From: Azospirillum oleiclasticum
GTDB taxonomy: Bacteria > Pseudomonadota > Alphaproteobacteria > Azospirillales > Azospirillaceae
Direction of reading: 5' to 3'
DNA: 64,000 nucleotides
Assembly (NCBI RefSeq): GCF_013423485.1
Contig: NZ_JABFFR010000019.1
Coordinates: forward strand, 124,001-188,000
In this document: one piece after another, positions 7,556 through 17,046 of the stretch
Layout of the letters: every line of letters begins with the position of its first letter
How positions within the stretch are numbered: the stretch's first letter is position 1
Notes under the pieces: model-generated
The model's database searches: none
The model's input: the letters and a program-made list of their open reading frames with translations, nothing else
What the model was told of the DNA's origin: nothing
Program-made: the position numbers and the translations under genes

Positions 7556-10399
7556 ATGACCCTGATCGTCGAGACCGACTACGGCACCCCGGCGCGCGTT
7601 TCCGACACGCTGGTGACGCTGGAAATCGACGGCACCGCCGTTTCCGTGCCGGCCGGCACCTCCGTGATGCGCGCGGCGATGGACGCCGGCATCACCGTGC
7701 CCAAGCTGTGCGCCACCGACAGCCTGGAGCCCTTCGGTTCCTGCCGGCTGTGCATGGTGGAGATCGAGGGCCGCCGCGGCACCCCCGCCTCCTGCACCAC
7801 GCCGGTGGCGCCGGGCATGAAGGTGTGGACCCAGACCGACCGCCTGGCGAAGCTGCGCCGCGGGGTGATGGAGCTCTACATCTCCGACCACCCGCTGGAC
7901 TGCCTGACCTGCTCGGCCAACGGCGACTGCGAATTGCAGGACATGGCGGGTGCGGTGGGCCTGCGCGAGGTGCGCTACGGCTTCGACGGCGAGAACCACA
8001 TCAAGGCGCCGAAGGACGAGAGCAACCCCTACTTCACCTTCGACGCCAGCAAATGCATCGTCTGCTCGCGCTGCGTACGCGCCTGCCAGGAGACGCAGGG
8101 CACCTTCGCCCTGACCATCAGCGGCCGCGGCTTCGACAGCAAGGTGTCGCCGGGTGCGCTCGAGAGCTTCATGGACAGCGAGTGCGTGTCCTGCGGCGCC
8201 TGTGTCCAGGCCTGCCCGACCGCGACGCTGATGGAGAAGTCGGTCATCGAGATCGGCCAGCCCGAGCACAGCGTGGTCACCACCTGCGCCTATTGCGGCG
8301 TGGGCTGCTCCTTCAAGGCGGAGATGCGCGGCACCACGGTGGTGCGCATGGTCCCCTACGCCGACGGCGGCGCCAACGAGGGGCATTCCTGCGTCAAAGG
8401 CCGCTTCGCCTGGGGCTACGCCACCCACAAGGACCGCGTCACCACCCCGATGGTGCGCGACAAGATCACCGACCCCTGGCGGGCGGTGTCGTGGGAGGAG
8501 GCGATCGGCTACGCCGCCAAGCGCCTGAAGGAGGTGCAGGCCAAATACGGCCGCGGCTCCATCGGCGGCATCACGTCCTCGCGCTGCACGAACGAGGAGG
8601 TGTATGTCGTCCAGAAGATGATCCGCGCCGCCTTCGGCAACAACAACGTGGACACCTGCGCCCGTGTCTGCCACTCCCCCACCGGCTACGGCCTGAAGCA
8701 GACCTTCGGCACCTCGGCCGGCACGCAGGACTTCAAGAGCGTCGAGAAGTCCGACGTCATCCTGCTGATCGGCGCCAACCCCACCGACGGGCACCCGGTC
8801 TTCGGCTCGCGCATGAAGAAGCGGCTGCGCAAGGGGGCGAAGCTGATCGTCGTCGATCCACGGCGCATCGACCTCGTCCGCAGCCCGCACGTCGAGGCGC
8901 AATACCACCTGCCGCTCCAACCCGGCACCAACGTGGCCGTGCTGAACGCGATGGCCCATGTGGTGGCAACCGAGGGGCTGATCGACCGCGCCTTCGTCGA
9001 AGCCTATTGCGACCCGGTCGAGTTCGGCCGCTGGGAGGCCTTCATCCGCGAGCCGCGCCACGCGCCGGAGGCGGTCGAGGCGGCCACCGGCGTGCCGGCG
9101 GCCGAGGTCCGCGCCGCCGCCCGGCTGTTCGCCACCGGCGGCAACGCGGCGATCTATTACGGGCTGGGGGTGACCGAGCACAGCCAGGGCTCCACCACCG
9201 TGATGGCGATGGCCAACCTCGCCATGGCCACCGGCAACATCGGCCGCGAGGGCGTGGGCGTGAACCCGCTGCGCGGGCAGAACAACGTGCAGGGCTCCTG
9301 CGACATGGGCAGCTTCCCGCACGAGTTCACCGGCTACCGCCACGTGTCGGACGACACGGTGCGGCAGATGTTCGAGACGGTGTGGAACGCGCCGCTCGAT
9401 CCGGAACCGGGCCTGCGCATCCCCAACATGTTCGACGCCGCCATCGCCGGCAGCTTCATGGGCCTGTTCGTGCAGGGCGAGGACATCGCCCAGTCCGACC
9501 CCAACACCAACCACGTCACCGCGGCGCTGTCCGCGATGGAGATCGTCATCGTCCAGGACCTGTTCCTGAACGAGACGGCGGCCTTCGCCCATGTCTTCCT
9601 GCCCGGCACCAGCTTCCTGGAGAAGGACGGCACCTTCACCAACGCCGAGCGGCGCATCAACCGGGTGCGTTCGGTGATGCCGTCCAAGACCGGCAAGCAG
9701 GAATGGCAGGTGGTGGCGGAGCTGGCGTCGGCGCTCGGCTACCCCATGCACTACGGCAGCGCGTCGGAGATCATGGACGAGATCGCCCGCGTCACCCCGA
9801 CCTTCCGCGGCGTCAGCTTCGCCAAGATCGACGAGATGGGCAGCGTGCAGTGGCCCTGCAACGAGGCCGCCCCCGACGGCACGCCGATCATGCACATCGG
9901 CGGCTTCGTGCGCGGCCAGGGTCGTTTCATGGTCACCGAGTTCATCGCGACGGAGGAGCGGACCTCCCGCTACTACCCGCTGATCCTGACCACGGGGCGC
10001 ATCCTCAGCCACTACAACGTCGGCGCCCAGACCCGCCGCACCGCCAACGTCGCGTGGCACCCGGAGGACATCCTGGAGATCCACCCGCACGACGCCGAGC
10101 AGCGCGGCATCAAGGACGGGGACTTCATCTCGCTGGCCAGCCGCATCGGCGCCACCACGCTGCGCGCGATGGTGTCGGAGCGGATGCAGCCGGGCGTCGT
10201 CTACACCACCTTCCACCACCCGGTGACCGGGGCCAACGTGGTGACCACCGACAATTCGGACTGGGCCACCAACTGCCCCGAATACAAGGTGACGGCGGTG
10301 CAGGTGACGCGCAGCAACCTGCCGTCGGACTGGCAGCGGGAGTATGACCGGCTCCAGACCGAGCACAAGCGCATCGCCCAGGTCGAGGCGGCGGAGTAA
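7556..10399 (+). CDS. fdsA: formate dehydrogenase alpha subunit, bis-MGD molybdenum catalytic subunit
   Basis: This 947-residue subunit oxidises formate to CO2. The N-terminus has a NuoG-like ferredoxin domain with cysteines in SCRLCMVEIEG, a His-ligated cluster in HPLDCLTCSANGDC, two ferredoxin clusters (CIVCSRCVRAC and CVSCGACVQAC) and the catalytic-domain cluster CAYCGVGC. In VCHSPTGYG, Cys372 is the expected molybdenum ligand, so this is a cysteine and not a selenocysteine enzyme, and His373 is the neighbouring catalytic histidine. The molybdopterin dinucleotide-binding domain ends the protein. The enzyme is cytoplasmic, with no Tat signal. Confidence 0.96.
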   Translation: MTLIVETDYGTPARVSDTLVTLEIDGTAVSVPAGTSVMRAAMDAGITVPKLCATDSLEPFGSCRLCMVEIEGRRGTPASCTTPVAPGMKVWTQTDRLAKLRRGVMELYISDHPLDCLTCSANGDCELQDMAGAVGLREVRYGFDGENHIKAPKDESNPYFTFDASKCIVCSRCVRACQETQGTFALTISGRGFDSKVSPGALESFMDSECVSCGACVQACPTATLMEKSVIEIGQPEHSVVTTCAYCGVGCSFKAEMRGTTVVRMVPYADGGANEGHSCVKGRFAWGYATHKDRVTTPMVRDKITDPWRAVSWEEAIGYAAKRLKEVQAKYGRGSIGGITSSRCTNEEVYVVQKMIRAAFGNNNVDTCARVCHSPTGYGLKQTFGTSAGTQDFKSVEKSDVILLIGANPTDGHPVFGSRMKKRLRKGAKLIVVDPRRIDLVRSPHVEAQYHLPLQPGTNVAVLNAMAHVVATEGLIDRAFVEAYCDPVEFGRWEAFIREPRHAPEAVEAATGVPAAEVRAAARLFATGGNAAIYYGLGVTEHSQGSTTVMAMANLAMATGNIGREGVGVNPLRGQNNVQGSCDMGSFPHEFTGYRHVSDDTVRQMFETVWNAPLDPEPGLRIPNMFDAAIAGSFMGLFVQGEDIAQSDPNTNHVTAALSAMEIVIVQDLFLNETAAFAHVFLPGTSFLEKDGTFTNAERRINRVRSVMPSKTGKQEWQVVAELASALGYPMHYGSASEIMDEIARVTPTFRGVSFAKIDEMGSVQWPCNEAAPDGTPIMHIGGFVRGQGRFMVTEFIATEERTSRYYPLILTTGRILSHYNVGAQTRRTANVAWHPEDILEIHPHDAEQRGIKDGDFISLASRIGATTLRAMVSERMQPGVVYTTFHHPVTGANVVTTDNSDWATNCPEYKVTAVQVTRSNLPSDWQREYDRLQTEHKRIAQVEAAE

Positions 10400-10411
10400 G
10401 GGGAGGGACCG

Positions 10412-11224
10412 ATGCACGCCGCCACCCGCCGCCACCGCAGCGACCCGCCGATGCCCGCCACCTCCGTCCCGGCGGTGGGCAGCCGTTCCCCCTCGGGCGG
10501 CGACGACGACGTGCTGTGGATGGTGGCGGAGGAGGTGCCGGTCGCCTTCGAGTACAACGGCCGCGCCCACGCGGTGATGATGGCCACCCCCGCCGATCTG
10601 GAGGACTTCGCGCTCGGCTTCAGCCTGTGCGAGGAGATCGTGGAACGGCCGGAGCACATCGAGGGCGTGACCGTGCGGGCGGTGGACGGCGGTGTCGTGC
10701 TCGACATCCGGGTGGACCCGATGCGGCTGCTGCGCGGCTCGCTGCGCCAGCGGTCGATGGAAGGGCGCAGCGGCTGCGGCCTGTGCGGGGTGGAAAGCCT
10801 CGCCAACGCCGTGCGCACGCCCCGTCGCGTCGCACCGGGCTTCGAGGCGTCGGCGGAGGCGGTGGCGGCGGCCTTCGCCGCCCTGCCCGACCACCAGCCC
10901 ATCGGCCGCGCCAACCGCTCCGTCCACGCCGCGGCCTGGTGCGACCCGGCTGGAAACATCCTGCTGGCGCGCGAGGATGTCGGCCGGCACAACGCGCTCG
11001 ACAAGCTGGCGGGCGCGCTGGCCGCGGCCGGCACCGACACGGCCGGCGGCTTCGCCCTGATGAGCAGCCGGTGCAGCTTCGAGCTGGTGCAGAAGGCCGC
11101 CGCCATCGGCATCCCGATGCTGGCGACCATCTCCGCCCCCACCGCGCTGGCCTTGACCCTCGCCCGCGACGCCGGAATGATGCTGGCGTGCCGCGCGCCG
11201 GGCGGGGCCGTGTTCTTCCGGTGA
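10412..11224 (+). CDS. fdhD: formate dehydrogenase accessory sulfurtransferase FdhD/FdsC
   Basis: This 270-residue FdhD-family protein delivers sulfur to the molybdenum cofactor before it is inserted into FdsA. The loop CGLCGVESL carries the conserved C-x2-C. The segments EDFALGFSLCEEI and REDVGRHNALDKL are typical of the family. It lies 12 bases after fdsA with a GGGGAGG ribosome site. In Rhodobacter capsulatus the same operon gene is called fdsC and is needed for active enzyme without being a subunit. Confidence 0.93.
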   Translation: MHAATRRHRSDPPMPATSVPAVGSRSPSGGDDDVLWMVAEEVPVAFEYNGRAHAVMMATPADLEDFALGFSLCEEIVERPEHIEGVTVRAVDGGVVLDIRVDPMRLLRGSLRQRSMEGRSGCGLCGVESLANAVRTPRRVAPGFEASAEAVAAAFAALPDHQPIGRANRSVHAAAWCDPAGNILLAREDVGRHNALDKLAGALAAAGTDTAGGFALMSSRCSFELVQKAAAIGIPMLATISAPTALALTLARDAGMMLACRAPGGAVFFR

Positions 11225-11263
11225 CGTGTTCTTCCGGTAAATCGACCCAACGGAGAGAGACCC

Positions 11264-11488
11264 ATGAAGTCCGACGCCATCGTGCGCATGGCGAACCAGA
11301 TCGCCTCCTTCTTCGCCGCCTACCCGCGCGAGCAGGCGGTGACCGAGACGGCGGCCCACATCCGCAGCTTCTGGGACCCGCGCATGCGCGCCCAGCTCCA
11401 GGCCCATCTGGAAGCCGGCGGCGACGGGCTCGACCCCATCGTGCGCGAGGCGGCGGAGATGCTGCGGCCGGCGCCCGTCAGCCCGTAA
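11264..11488 (+). CDS. fdsD: formate dehydrogenase delta subunit
   Basis: This 74-residue protein is the short last gene of the fds operon. The pattern MANQIASFFAAYPREQAV...HIRSFWDPRMRAQL is that of FdsD, a small protein required for assembly or stability of the complex. A GGAGAGA ribosome site precedes the ATG. Its stop overlaps by 11 bases the end of the convergent hydrolase gene, leaving no room for a separate terminator between the two transcripts. Confidence 0.9.
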   Translation: MKSDAIVRMANQIASFFAAYPREQAVTETAAHIRSFWDPRMRAQLQAHLEAGGDGLDPIVREAAEMLRPAPVSP

Positions 11489-12368
11489 AGAACCCCACCA
11501 GCGCCTCCACCGTCTCCTGCGGCGATTCCTCCGGCAGGAAATGGCCGCCGGGCAGCGCCGCGGCGGTGAGGTTGGGGGCGTAGGCGCGCCAGATGGCGGC
11601 CACGTCGTCGTAGCTGCGGCCGACCACACTCGCCTGCCCCCACAGGGCCAGCAACGGGCAGGCGAGTTTGCGGCCGGCGGCGCGGTCCTCGCGGTCGTGC
11701 ACGAGGTCGATGGTCGCGGCGGCGCGGTAGTCCTCGCACATGCAATGCACCGCGGCGGGATCGCGGAAGGCGCGCAGGTACTCGGCGAGTGCGGCGTCGT
11801 CGAACACCCCGGCGTTGGCCCCGCCCGAGCCGATGGAGCCCAGCGCCCGGCGCAGGTAGAAGGCCGCGTCCAGCCCGATCAGATGCTCCGGCAGGCCACC
11901 GGGCTGGATCAGGAAGAACCAGTGGTAGTAGGCGGTCGCCATCGCCTGATCGAGCCGCTCGAACACCTCCACCGTCGGCACGATGTCGATCACCGCGGCG
12001 CGCAGCACGCGGTCGGAGTGGTCGAGCGCCATCCGGTGGGTAACGCGCGCGCCGCGGTCGTGTCCGGCCACGAAGAAGCGCTCGTGGCCTAGCGCCCGCA
12101 TCACCTCCACCTGGTCCTGCGCCATGGCGCGCTTGGAATGGTTGGCGTGCTGGGGATCGCCGGGCAGCCGCTCCGACCGGCCGTAGCCGCGCAGGTCCGT
12201 CGCCACCACCGTGAAGCGCCGGGCCAGCTCCGGGGCGACCCGGTGCCACATGGCGTGGCATTGCGGAAAGCCGTGCAGAAGCAGCAACGGCGGGCCGTTG
12301 CCGCCGACACAGGCGTGGATCTCCGCCCCGCTGGTGACGATCCGGCGCTCCACGAATCCGCTCAGCAT
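11478..12368 (-). CDS. alpha/beta hydrolase of the fluoroacetate dehalogenase / epoxide hydrolase group
   Basis: This 296-residue alpha/beta hydrolase has the oxyanion segment HGFPQ, an aspartate nucleophile in GHDRGARVTHRMALDH and the catalytic histidine in GGHFLPEE. The arginines next to the nucleophile and the HW pair in YYHWFFLIQP match haloacetate dehalogenases, where they bind carboxylate and fluoride. This suggests a 2-haloacid or similar short acid substrate, though epoxide hydrolases share much of the pattern. The start at 12368 has GGGGAG upstream, and in-frame ATG codons further upstream lack a clear site. It is transcribed towards fdsD and is not part of the formate operon. Confidence 0.8.
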   Translation of the reverse strand: MLSGFVERRIVTSGAEIHACVGGNGPPLLLLHGFPQCHAMWHRVAPELARRFTVVATDLRGYGRSERLPGDPQHANHSKRAMAQDQVEVMRALGHERFFVAGHDRGARVTHRMALDHSDRVLRAAVIDIVPTVEVFERLDQAMATAYYHWFFLIQPGGLPEHLIGLDAAFYLRRALGSIGSGGANAGVFDDAALAEYLRAFRDPAAVHCMCEDYRAAATIDLVHDREDRAAGRKLACPLLALWGQASVVGRSYDDVAAIWRAYAPNLTAAALPGGHFLPEESPQETVEALVGFFTG

Positions 12369-12490
12369 ATGACCTGACTCCCCATCCCTCTTTCGGACAA
12401 TGACCATTGCGTCGCTTCCGCTTGGGAAACCGACGCGGCCCCTCATGCGTTCCTTGATCGCTTCACCGCAACGGTCGAGAGGGTCCGATC

Positions 12491-12637
12491 ATGAACATCC
12501 TGCAGAAACTCGTCATCCTCGGTTTTCTGGGGGCGCTGCTGACCGCGTGCAACACCGTCGAAGGCGTGGGCGAGGACGTCCAGGCCGGCGGCCGCGCCGT
12601 GGAGCGCAGCGCGGACAGCGTCCAGAAGAAGATGTGA
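12491..12637 (+). CDS. entericidin A/B family lipoprotein
   Basis: This 48-residue protein reads MNILQKLVILGFLGALLTAC followed by NTVEGVGEDVQAGGRAVERS. It has a hydrophobic signal, a lipobox ending LTAC and the CNTVxGxGEDxQ pattern of entericidins, so it should be a small membrane-anchored lipoprotein. Entericidins in E. coli form an antidote/toxin pair linked to stress lysis. Here only one copy is present, and in alphaproteobacteria such single genes are common with unknown function. GAGAGGG lies 9 bases before the ATG. Confidence 0.85.
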   Translation: MNILQKLVILGFLGALLTACNTVEGVGEDVQAGGRAVERSADSVQKKM

Positions 12638-12765
12638 CGGAGCCCCTTGCCGCTTGAAGGGGGTGCTTGCCTCCCACCCCCTTCACGGCATCGGGTGACG
12701 CGCACGGCGCCCCGGCCCCGCAGCGGCACGACGCGCGGGAGGACCGGCCGGTCGAGCCCCGGGCC

Positions 12766-13095
12766 TCAGCCCGGCAGAGTGTGCGCGCTGGAACGCTCCA
12801 ACGCGCGGGAGGCGACCAACGCCTTCAGGCCGCGCGGTATACGGCTGTGGTCACCCCAGCGCACCGCCAACCCCGCCGCCACGCATTCCGCCGCGATCTC
12901 GCGGCCGTTCTCGTAGCGATGCTGGTCCAACAGCGGCCAGCCATCGAGCCTGCGGTAGTCGAAGGGCCGCCCGGCCAGATAGTCGCGGAATCCCTCGAAG
13001 AATTTCGGGTGCAGCAGCACCGGCCGCGCCCGGCTCCAGGACCGCGCGCCGACGATCCGGTTGTTGGTCGCCCCGGCCATCGCCCGCCCGGTCAT
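12766..13095 (-). CDS. hypothetical protein, second gene of a possibly zinc-regulated pair
   Basis: This 109-residue protein has no family I recognise. It is basic at the N-terminus ([23 protein letters not shown]), is rich in aromatic residues in the middle ([19 protein letters not shown]) and shows no signal peptide or membrane segment. Its ATG overlaps the stop of the upstream gene by 4 bases (ATGA), so the two are translated together. The pair is divergent from the CobW GTPase gene across an 18-base Zur-type palindrome. Confidence 0.65.
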   Translation of the reverse strand: MTGRAMAGATNNRIVGARSWSRARPVLLHPKFFEGFRDYLAGRPFDYRRLDGWPLLDQHRYENGREIAAECVAAGLAVRWGDHSRIPRGLKALVASRALERSSAHTLPG

Positions 13096-13334
13096 TGCAG
13101 GGTTCCACCACCGACGAGAGGCGTGTCGCGCACCGCGTCGCGCAGACGGTCCAGCATGCCCGACATGGCCAGCGGGCCGTGCAGCCGGGTCAGCCGGTCC
13201 ACCGCCTCGATCATCATCGCCATCGCGATGACGGGTTCGGACAGGTCGCGGTCGCTGCCTTCGCGCCACAGGTCGCGCACCATGGCGAGGGCGGGGGCCA
13301 GATCGTCCGGCGGTTGGCAATCGGTGTCGGTCAT
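13092..13334 (-). CDS. hypothetical small helical protein
   Basis: This acidic 80-residue protein is probably all helical ([36 protein letters not shown]), with no recognised domain, signal or membrane segment. It is the first gene of a two-gene operon reading away from the CobW gene, and the Zur-type palindrome begins 30 bases upstream of its start. The position suggests shared zinc-dependent control, but nothing in the protein itself binds metal in an obvious way. Confidence 0.65.
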   Translation of the reverse strand: MTDTDCQPPDDLAPALAMVRDLWREGSDRDLSEPVIAMAMMIEAVDRLTRLHGPLAMSGMLDRLRDAVRDTPLVGGGTLQ

Positions 13335-13364
13335 GGTCGGGCCCGAAGGGTTGTCGCGCTTGTG

Positions 13365-13382
13365 GTTACGTTATAACGTAAC
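13365..13382. promoter_or_regulatory. Zur-type operator palindrome
   Basis: The 18 bases GTTACGTTATAACGTAAC are a perfect palindrome with the TTATAA core and outer arms typical of proteobacterial Zur (zinc uptake regulator) boxes. It lies between two divergent operons, 31 bases before the CobW GTPase ATG and 30 bases before the opposite start, where a bound repressor would block both promoters. Zur regulation of CobW-family zinc chaperones is established. The assignment here is from sequence only. Confidence 0.8.
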
Positions 13383-13413
13383 TATCAACCGACGCTCCAG
13401 AGGGAAAGAGACC

Positions 13414-14373
13414 ATGCCCGCCATTCCCGTCACGGTGCTGACCGGCTATCTCGGCGCCGGCAAGACCACCCTGCTGAACCGCATCCTGTCGGAGCCGCAC
13501 GGCAAGCGCTTCGCCGTCATCGTCAACGAGTTCGGGGAGATCGGGATCGACAACGACCTCGTCGTCGGCGCGGACGAGGAGGTGTTCGAGATGAACAACG
13601 GCTGCATCTGCTGCACCGTGCGCGGCGACCTGATCCGCATCATCGGCGGCCTGCTGAAGCGCAAGGGCGGCTTCGACGGCATCATCATCGAAACCACCGG
13701 GCTGGCCGATCCCGCCCCGGTCGCCCAGACCTTCTTCGTCGACCCCGAGGTGGCCGAGCGCACCCGGCTCGACGCCATCGTCACCGTGGTGGACGCCCGC
13801 CACATCGCCCAGCGCCTCGCCGACAGCCACGAGGCGGAGGAGCAGGTGGCCTTCGCCGACGTGATCCTGCTGAACAAGACCGACCTCGCGGACGCCGAGG
13901 CTCTGGAAGCGGTGGAGCGCCGGCTGCGTTCCATGAACCCCTTCGCCCGCATCCTGCGCACTGAACGCTGCGCCGTGGGGCTGGACGATGTGCTGGGCAT
14001 CGGCGCCTTCGATCTCGACCGCGTGCTGGCGGCAGAACCCGGCTTCCTGTCGGAGGACGACCACGAGCACGACCAGAGCGTGACCAGCGTGTCGCTGGCG
14101 GGGACCCGGCCGCTCGACCCCGCCGCCTTCGACCTGTGGTTCCGCACGCTGATCCAGCTGAAGGGCGTGGATCTGCTGCGCTACAAGGGCATCCTGGCCT
14201 TCGCGGGCAGCGACCGGCGCACCGTGGTGCAGGGCGTGCACATGTTGAGCGACAGCGCCAATCTGGGGCTGTGGCAGGGTGGCGCCGAACGGGTCAGCCG
14301 CTTCGTGCTGATCGGCCGCAAGCTCGACGCCGACGCGCTCAGCGCCGGCTTCGCCGAGTGCGCCGCGCGATGA
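13414..14373 (+). CDS. CobW/COG0523-family GTPase, probable zinc metallochaperone
   Basis: This 319-residue G3E-family GTPase has the Walker A motif GYLGAGKTT at residues 9-17, the metal-binding CxCC motif in NGCICCT, the switch region ETTGLADP and the guanine motif NKTD, followed by the CobW C-terminal domain. The family includes the cobalamin protein CobW and zinc chaperones induced under zinc starvation. The Zur-type palindrome directly upstream, and the lack of cobalamin genes nearby, favour the zinc role. The start [16 protein letters not shown] fits the family. The long open frame before it is not coding. Confidence 0.88.
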   Translation: MPAIPVTVLTGYLGAGKTTLLNRILSEPHGKRFAVIVNEFGEIGIDNDLVVGADEEVFEMNNGCICCTVRGDLIRIIGGLLKRKGGFDGIIIETTGLADPAPVAQTFFVDPEVAERTRLDAIVTVVDARHIAQRLADSHEAEEQVAFADVILLNKTDLADAEALEAVERRLRSMNPFARILRTERCAVGLDDVLGIGAFDLDRVLAAEPGFLSEDDHEHDQSVTSVSLAGTRPLDPAAFDLWFRTLIQLKGVDLLRYKGILAFAGSDRRTVVQGVHMLSDSANLGLWQGGAERVSRFVLIGRKLDADALSAGFAECAAR

Positions 14374-15401
14374 GCCGTTCCCCGGAACGCCGGTGGGAGA
14401 CCGGAGCCCCTGTGGTGGCGATCGCCGTCAACCGCGACGGCAGCCACGCCGCCGCCGCACTCGGCGACGGCACGCTGTGGATGATCGATCTGGCGGAGGC
14501 CGGGGCCGAGCCGGCGGTCGTGCCGGTCCATGACGGCGCCTGCTTGGCGCTCGCCCGCGACATCGACGGCGGCGGTTTCCTGACCGGCGGCGATGACGGC
14601 CGGCTGCGGCGCATCGCGCCGGGCACGGGGCCGGTGACGCTGGCGACCGCGCCGGGCCGCTGGATCGAACACATCGACAGCCACCCCCGCGCCCGGCTGC
14701 GCGCCTACAACGCCGGCAAGCGGGTGCACCGGATCGGTGTCGACGGGCAGCCCGACGGGCCGGTGCTGGAGCATCCCAGCACCGTCGGCGGGCTGGCCTT
14801 CGCGCCCGGCGGCCAGCGGCTGGCGGTCGCCCATTACGGTGGCGTCAGCCTGTGGTGGCTGAAGGGCGCGGCGGAGCCGGTGCGGCTGGACTGGAAGGGG
14901 TCGCATCTGGGCATGCTCTGGCACCCCGAGGGCACCCATCTGATCACCCTGTTGCAGGAATCCGGGCTGCACGGCTGGCGGCTGAAGGACCGGGCCGAGA
15001 TGAGCATGGGCGGCTACCCGACCAAGGTGCGCTCCGTCGGCTGGACCACCGGCGCGCGTTTCCTGGCGACGGGGGGTGCCGACTGCGCGGTGTGCTGGCC
15101 CTTCACCGGAGGCGGCCCCTGGGACAAGCGCCCCCTGGAGCTGGCCGCGGGGGCCGCCGATCTGATCACGGTGGTGGCCCCGCACCCGACCTCGCCCTTC
15201 GTGGCCGCCGGCTGCGGCGACGGGCTGGTGCTGCTGGCCGCCCTCGACGGCTCGCCACCGGCCGGTGTGGCGCCCGCCAGCGGGTCCGCGGTCACCGCCA
15301 TGGTGTGGAGCGGCGACGGCCGGCACCTGCTCTACGGCACGGAGGCCGGGCGCCTGTGCCACATAGCGCTGCCGGAACGGGCAGGGAAAAGGCCGGGCTG
15401 A
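14370..15401 (+). CDS. WD40-repeat protein
   Basis: This 343-residue beta-propeller protein has repeated segments ending in patterns such as [30 protein letters not shown] and [10 protein letters not shown]. No signal peptide is visible, so it is probably cytoplasmic and acts by binding proteins. It overlaps the CobW GTPase by 4 bases (ATGA). A WD40 gene next to a Zur-controlled CobW gene recurs in alphaproteobacteria, so it is likely a partner of the GTPase in zinc handling, though its exact role is unknown. Confidence 0.82.
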   Translation: MSRSPERRWETGAPVVAIAVNRDGSHAAAALGDGTLWMIDLAEAGAEPAVVPVHDGACLALARDIDGGGFLTGGDDGRLRRIAPGTGPVTLATAPGRWIEHIDSHPRARLRAYNAGKRVHRIGVDGQPDGPVLEHPSTVGGLAFAPGGQRLAVAHYGGVSLWWLKGAAEPVRLDWKGSHLGMLWHPEGTHLITLLQESGLHGWRLKDRAEMSMGGYPTKVRSVGWTTGARFLATGGADCAVCWPFTGGGPWDKRPLELAAGAADLITVVAPHPTSPFVAAGCGDGLVLLAALDGSPPAGVAPASGSAVTAMVWSGDGRHLLYGTEAGRLCHIALPERAGKRPG

Positions 15402-15404
15402 GGG

Positions 15405-16859
15405 TCAGCCGGCCATCCGCTTGATGGTGTTGGTGGTGCTCTGGCCGGCGACCAGCTCGGCCAGCATCACCTTGCCGCCGTAGCTGTGCACGAAATCGGC
15501 GCCCACCACCTGATCGACGCGGTAGTCGGCACCCTTGACCAGCACGTCCGGGCGGACCGCGCGGATCAGCGTTTCCGGCGTGTCCTCCCCGAAGATCACC
15601 ACCAGATCGACCGAGGACAGGGAGGCGAGCACGGTGGCGCGCGCCGTCTCCGCCTGCACCGGCCGGGTCGGCCCTTTCAGACGCTGCACGGACTCGTCGC
15701 TGTTCAGCCCGACCACCAGCACGTCGCAGGCGGCGCGCGCCTGGGTCAGCAGGGAGATGTGGCCGGGGTGCAGCAGATCGAAGCAACCGTTGGTGAAGCC
15801 CACCCGCTTGCCGCGCAGGCGCCAGCGCTCCGCGCACTCCACCGCCTCGGCCAGCGTGGCGACCTTGCGCTCGCCGTGACGCCACTGCTGCTCGTGCAGG
15901 GTCTCCAGAAGCTCGGGTGCCCGCACCACGGCGGTGCCGACCTTGCCGACCACGATGCCGGCGGCGAGGTTGGCGAGGCGCGCGGCGTCGGCCAGTTCCA
16001 CCCCGGTGGCAAGCGCCGTGGTCAGCGCCGCGACCGCGGTGTCGCCGGCCCCCGACACGTCGAACACCTCCCGCGCCTCGGCCGGCAGATGGGCCACCTC
16101 GCCGCCGCCGGTCACCACCGACATGCCGCGCTCGCTGCGCGTGGCGACCACCGCACCCAGCCCGCAGCTCTCGATCAGGTGGCGGCAGGCGGCGGTGACG
16201 TCCGCGTCGTCGTCGGCCGGCATGCCGGTTGCCTGCATCAGCTCCTTGCGGTTGGGGGTCACCACCCCGGCGCCGCGGTAACGGCGGTAGTCGGAACCCT
16301 TGGGATCGACCACCACCGGCAGCCCCGCCTCCCGTGCGGCGGCGATCAGCGCGGCGGTCAGCTCCGCCGTCAGCACGCCCTTGCCGTAATCGGACAGGAT
16401 CATGGCACCGACGCCGGGCAGCACCGCCCGCACCGCCGCCAGAACCGCCTCGGCCGAGGCCGACGCGATGGGGATCACCGTCTCCGCGTCGGCGCGCAGG
16501 AGCTGCTGGCGGCCGGCGATGAAGCGGGTCTTCTCGGTGGTCTGGCGCCCCGGCTCCACCACCACGCCGCCGGCATCGCCCGTGGTCTCCGCCACCAGCC
16601 GGCGCAGCTCGGCCCCCGCCGCGTCGTTGCCGACCACCGACACGAAGCGGCAAGCGGCGCCCAGCGCCAGCACGTTGGCGGCCACATTGCCGGCCCCGCC
16701 GAGCATGGCCGTCTCCCGCTCGATCCGCAGCACGGGGATCGGCGCTTCCGGTGAGACGCGGTCGACCGACCCGTAGACGAAGCGGTCGAGCATGACGTCG
16801 CCGACGCACAGCACGGTGGCGTCGGCGAGCTTTTCGATGTGGCGGGCAAGGTCGCTCAT
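15405..16859 (-). CDS. hldE: bifunctional heptose-7-phosphate kinase / heptose-1-phosphate adenylyltransferase
   Basis: This 484-residue two-domain enzyme makes ADP-heptose for the lipopolysaccharide core. Residues 1-320 are a PfkB/ribokinase-type kinase with [14 protein letters not shown] and the catalytic [15 protein letters not shown]. Residues 345-484 are a nucleotidyltransferase with [17 protein letters not shown]. The length equals that of E. coli HldE (477). It is convergent with the WD40 gene, 3 bases apart. No other heptose genes are in the window, so it is likely separate from the rest of the pathway. Confidence 0.95.
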   Translation of the reverse strand: MSDLARHIEKLADATVLCVGDVMLDRFVYGSVDRVSPEAPIPVLRIERETAMLGGAGNVAANVLALGAACRFVSVVGNDAAGAELRRLVAETTGDAGGVVVEPGRQTTEKTRFIAGRQQLLRADAETVIPIASASAEAVLAAVRAVLPGVGAMILSDYGKGVLTAELTAALIAAAREAGLPVVVDPKGSDYRRYRGAGVVTPNRKELMQATGMPADDDADVTAACRHLIESCGLGAVVATRSERGMSVVTGGGEVAHLPAEAREVFDVSGAGDTAVAALTTALATGVELADAARLANLAAGIVVGKVGTAVVRAPELLETLHEQQWRHGERKVATLAEAVECAERWRLRGKRVGFTNGCFDLLHPGHISLLTQARAACDVLVVGLNSDESVQRLKGPTRPVQAETARATVLASLSSVDLVVIFGEDTPETLIRAVRPDVLVKGADYRVDQVVGADFVHSYGGKVMLAELVAGQSTTNTIKRMAG

Positions 16860-17046
16860 GGGACTCCTCATAGCAACCCTGGGCGGGGAGCGCCAGAGAC
16901 AGCACCGGGATCTCCGTGGCTACCCCGAAGGTTGCCGCGTTGCAGCATCGTGCGTCACACACCCATCACGCGCCCCATCACGCGACGGTGATCCCCCTCA
17001 CGGCAAGGTGAGTGGCCGGTGAGCGGCTGCGGCTGGTTCACTGCGG

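Noticed and set aside
7409..11629. A 1406-codon open frame on the minus strand across the formate dehydrogenase operon
   Set aside because: It is antisense to fdsA, fdhD and fdsD, which have clear cofactor motifs. Its translation is rich in His, Arg, Gly and Ala with no domain, as expected from GC-rich codon shadowing.
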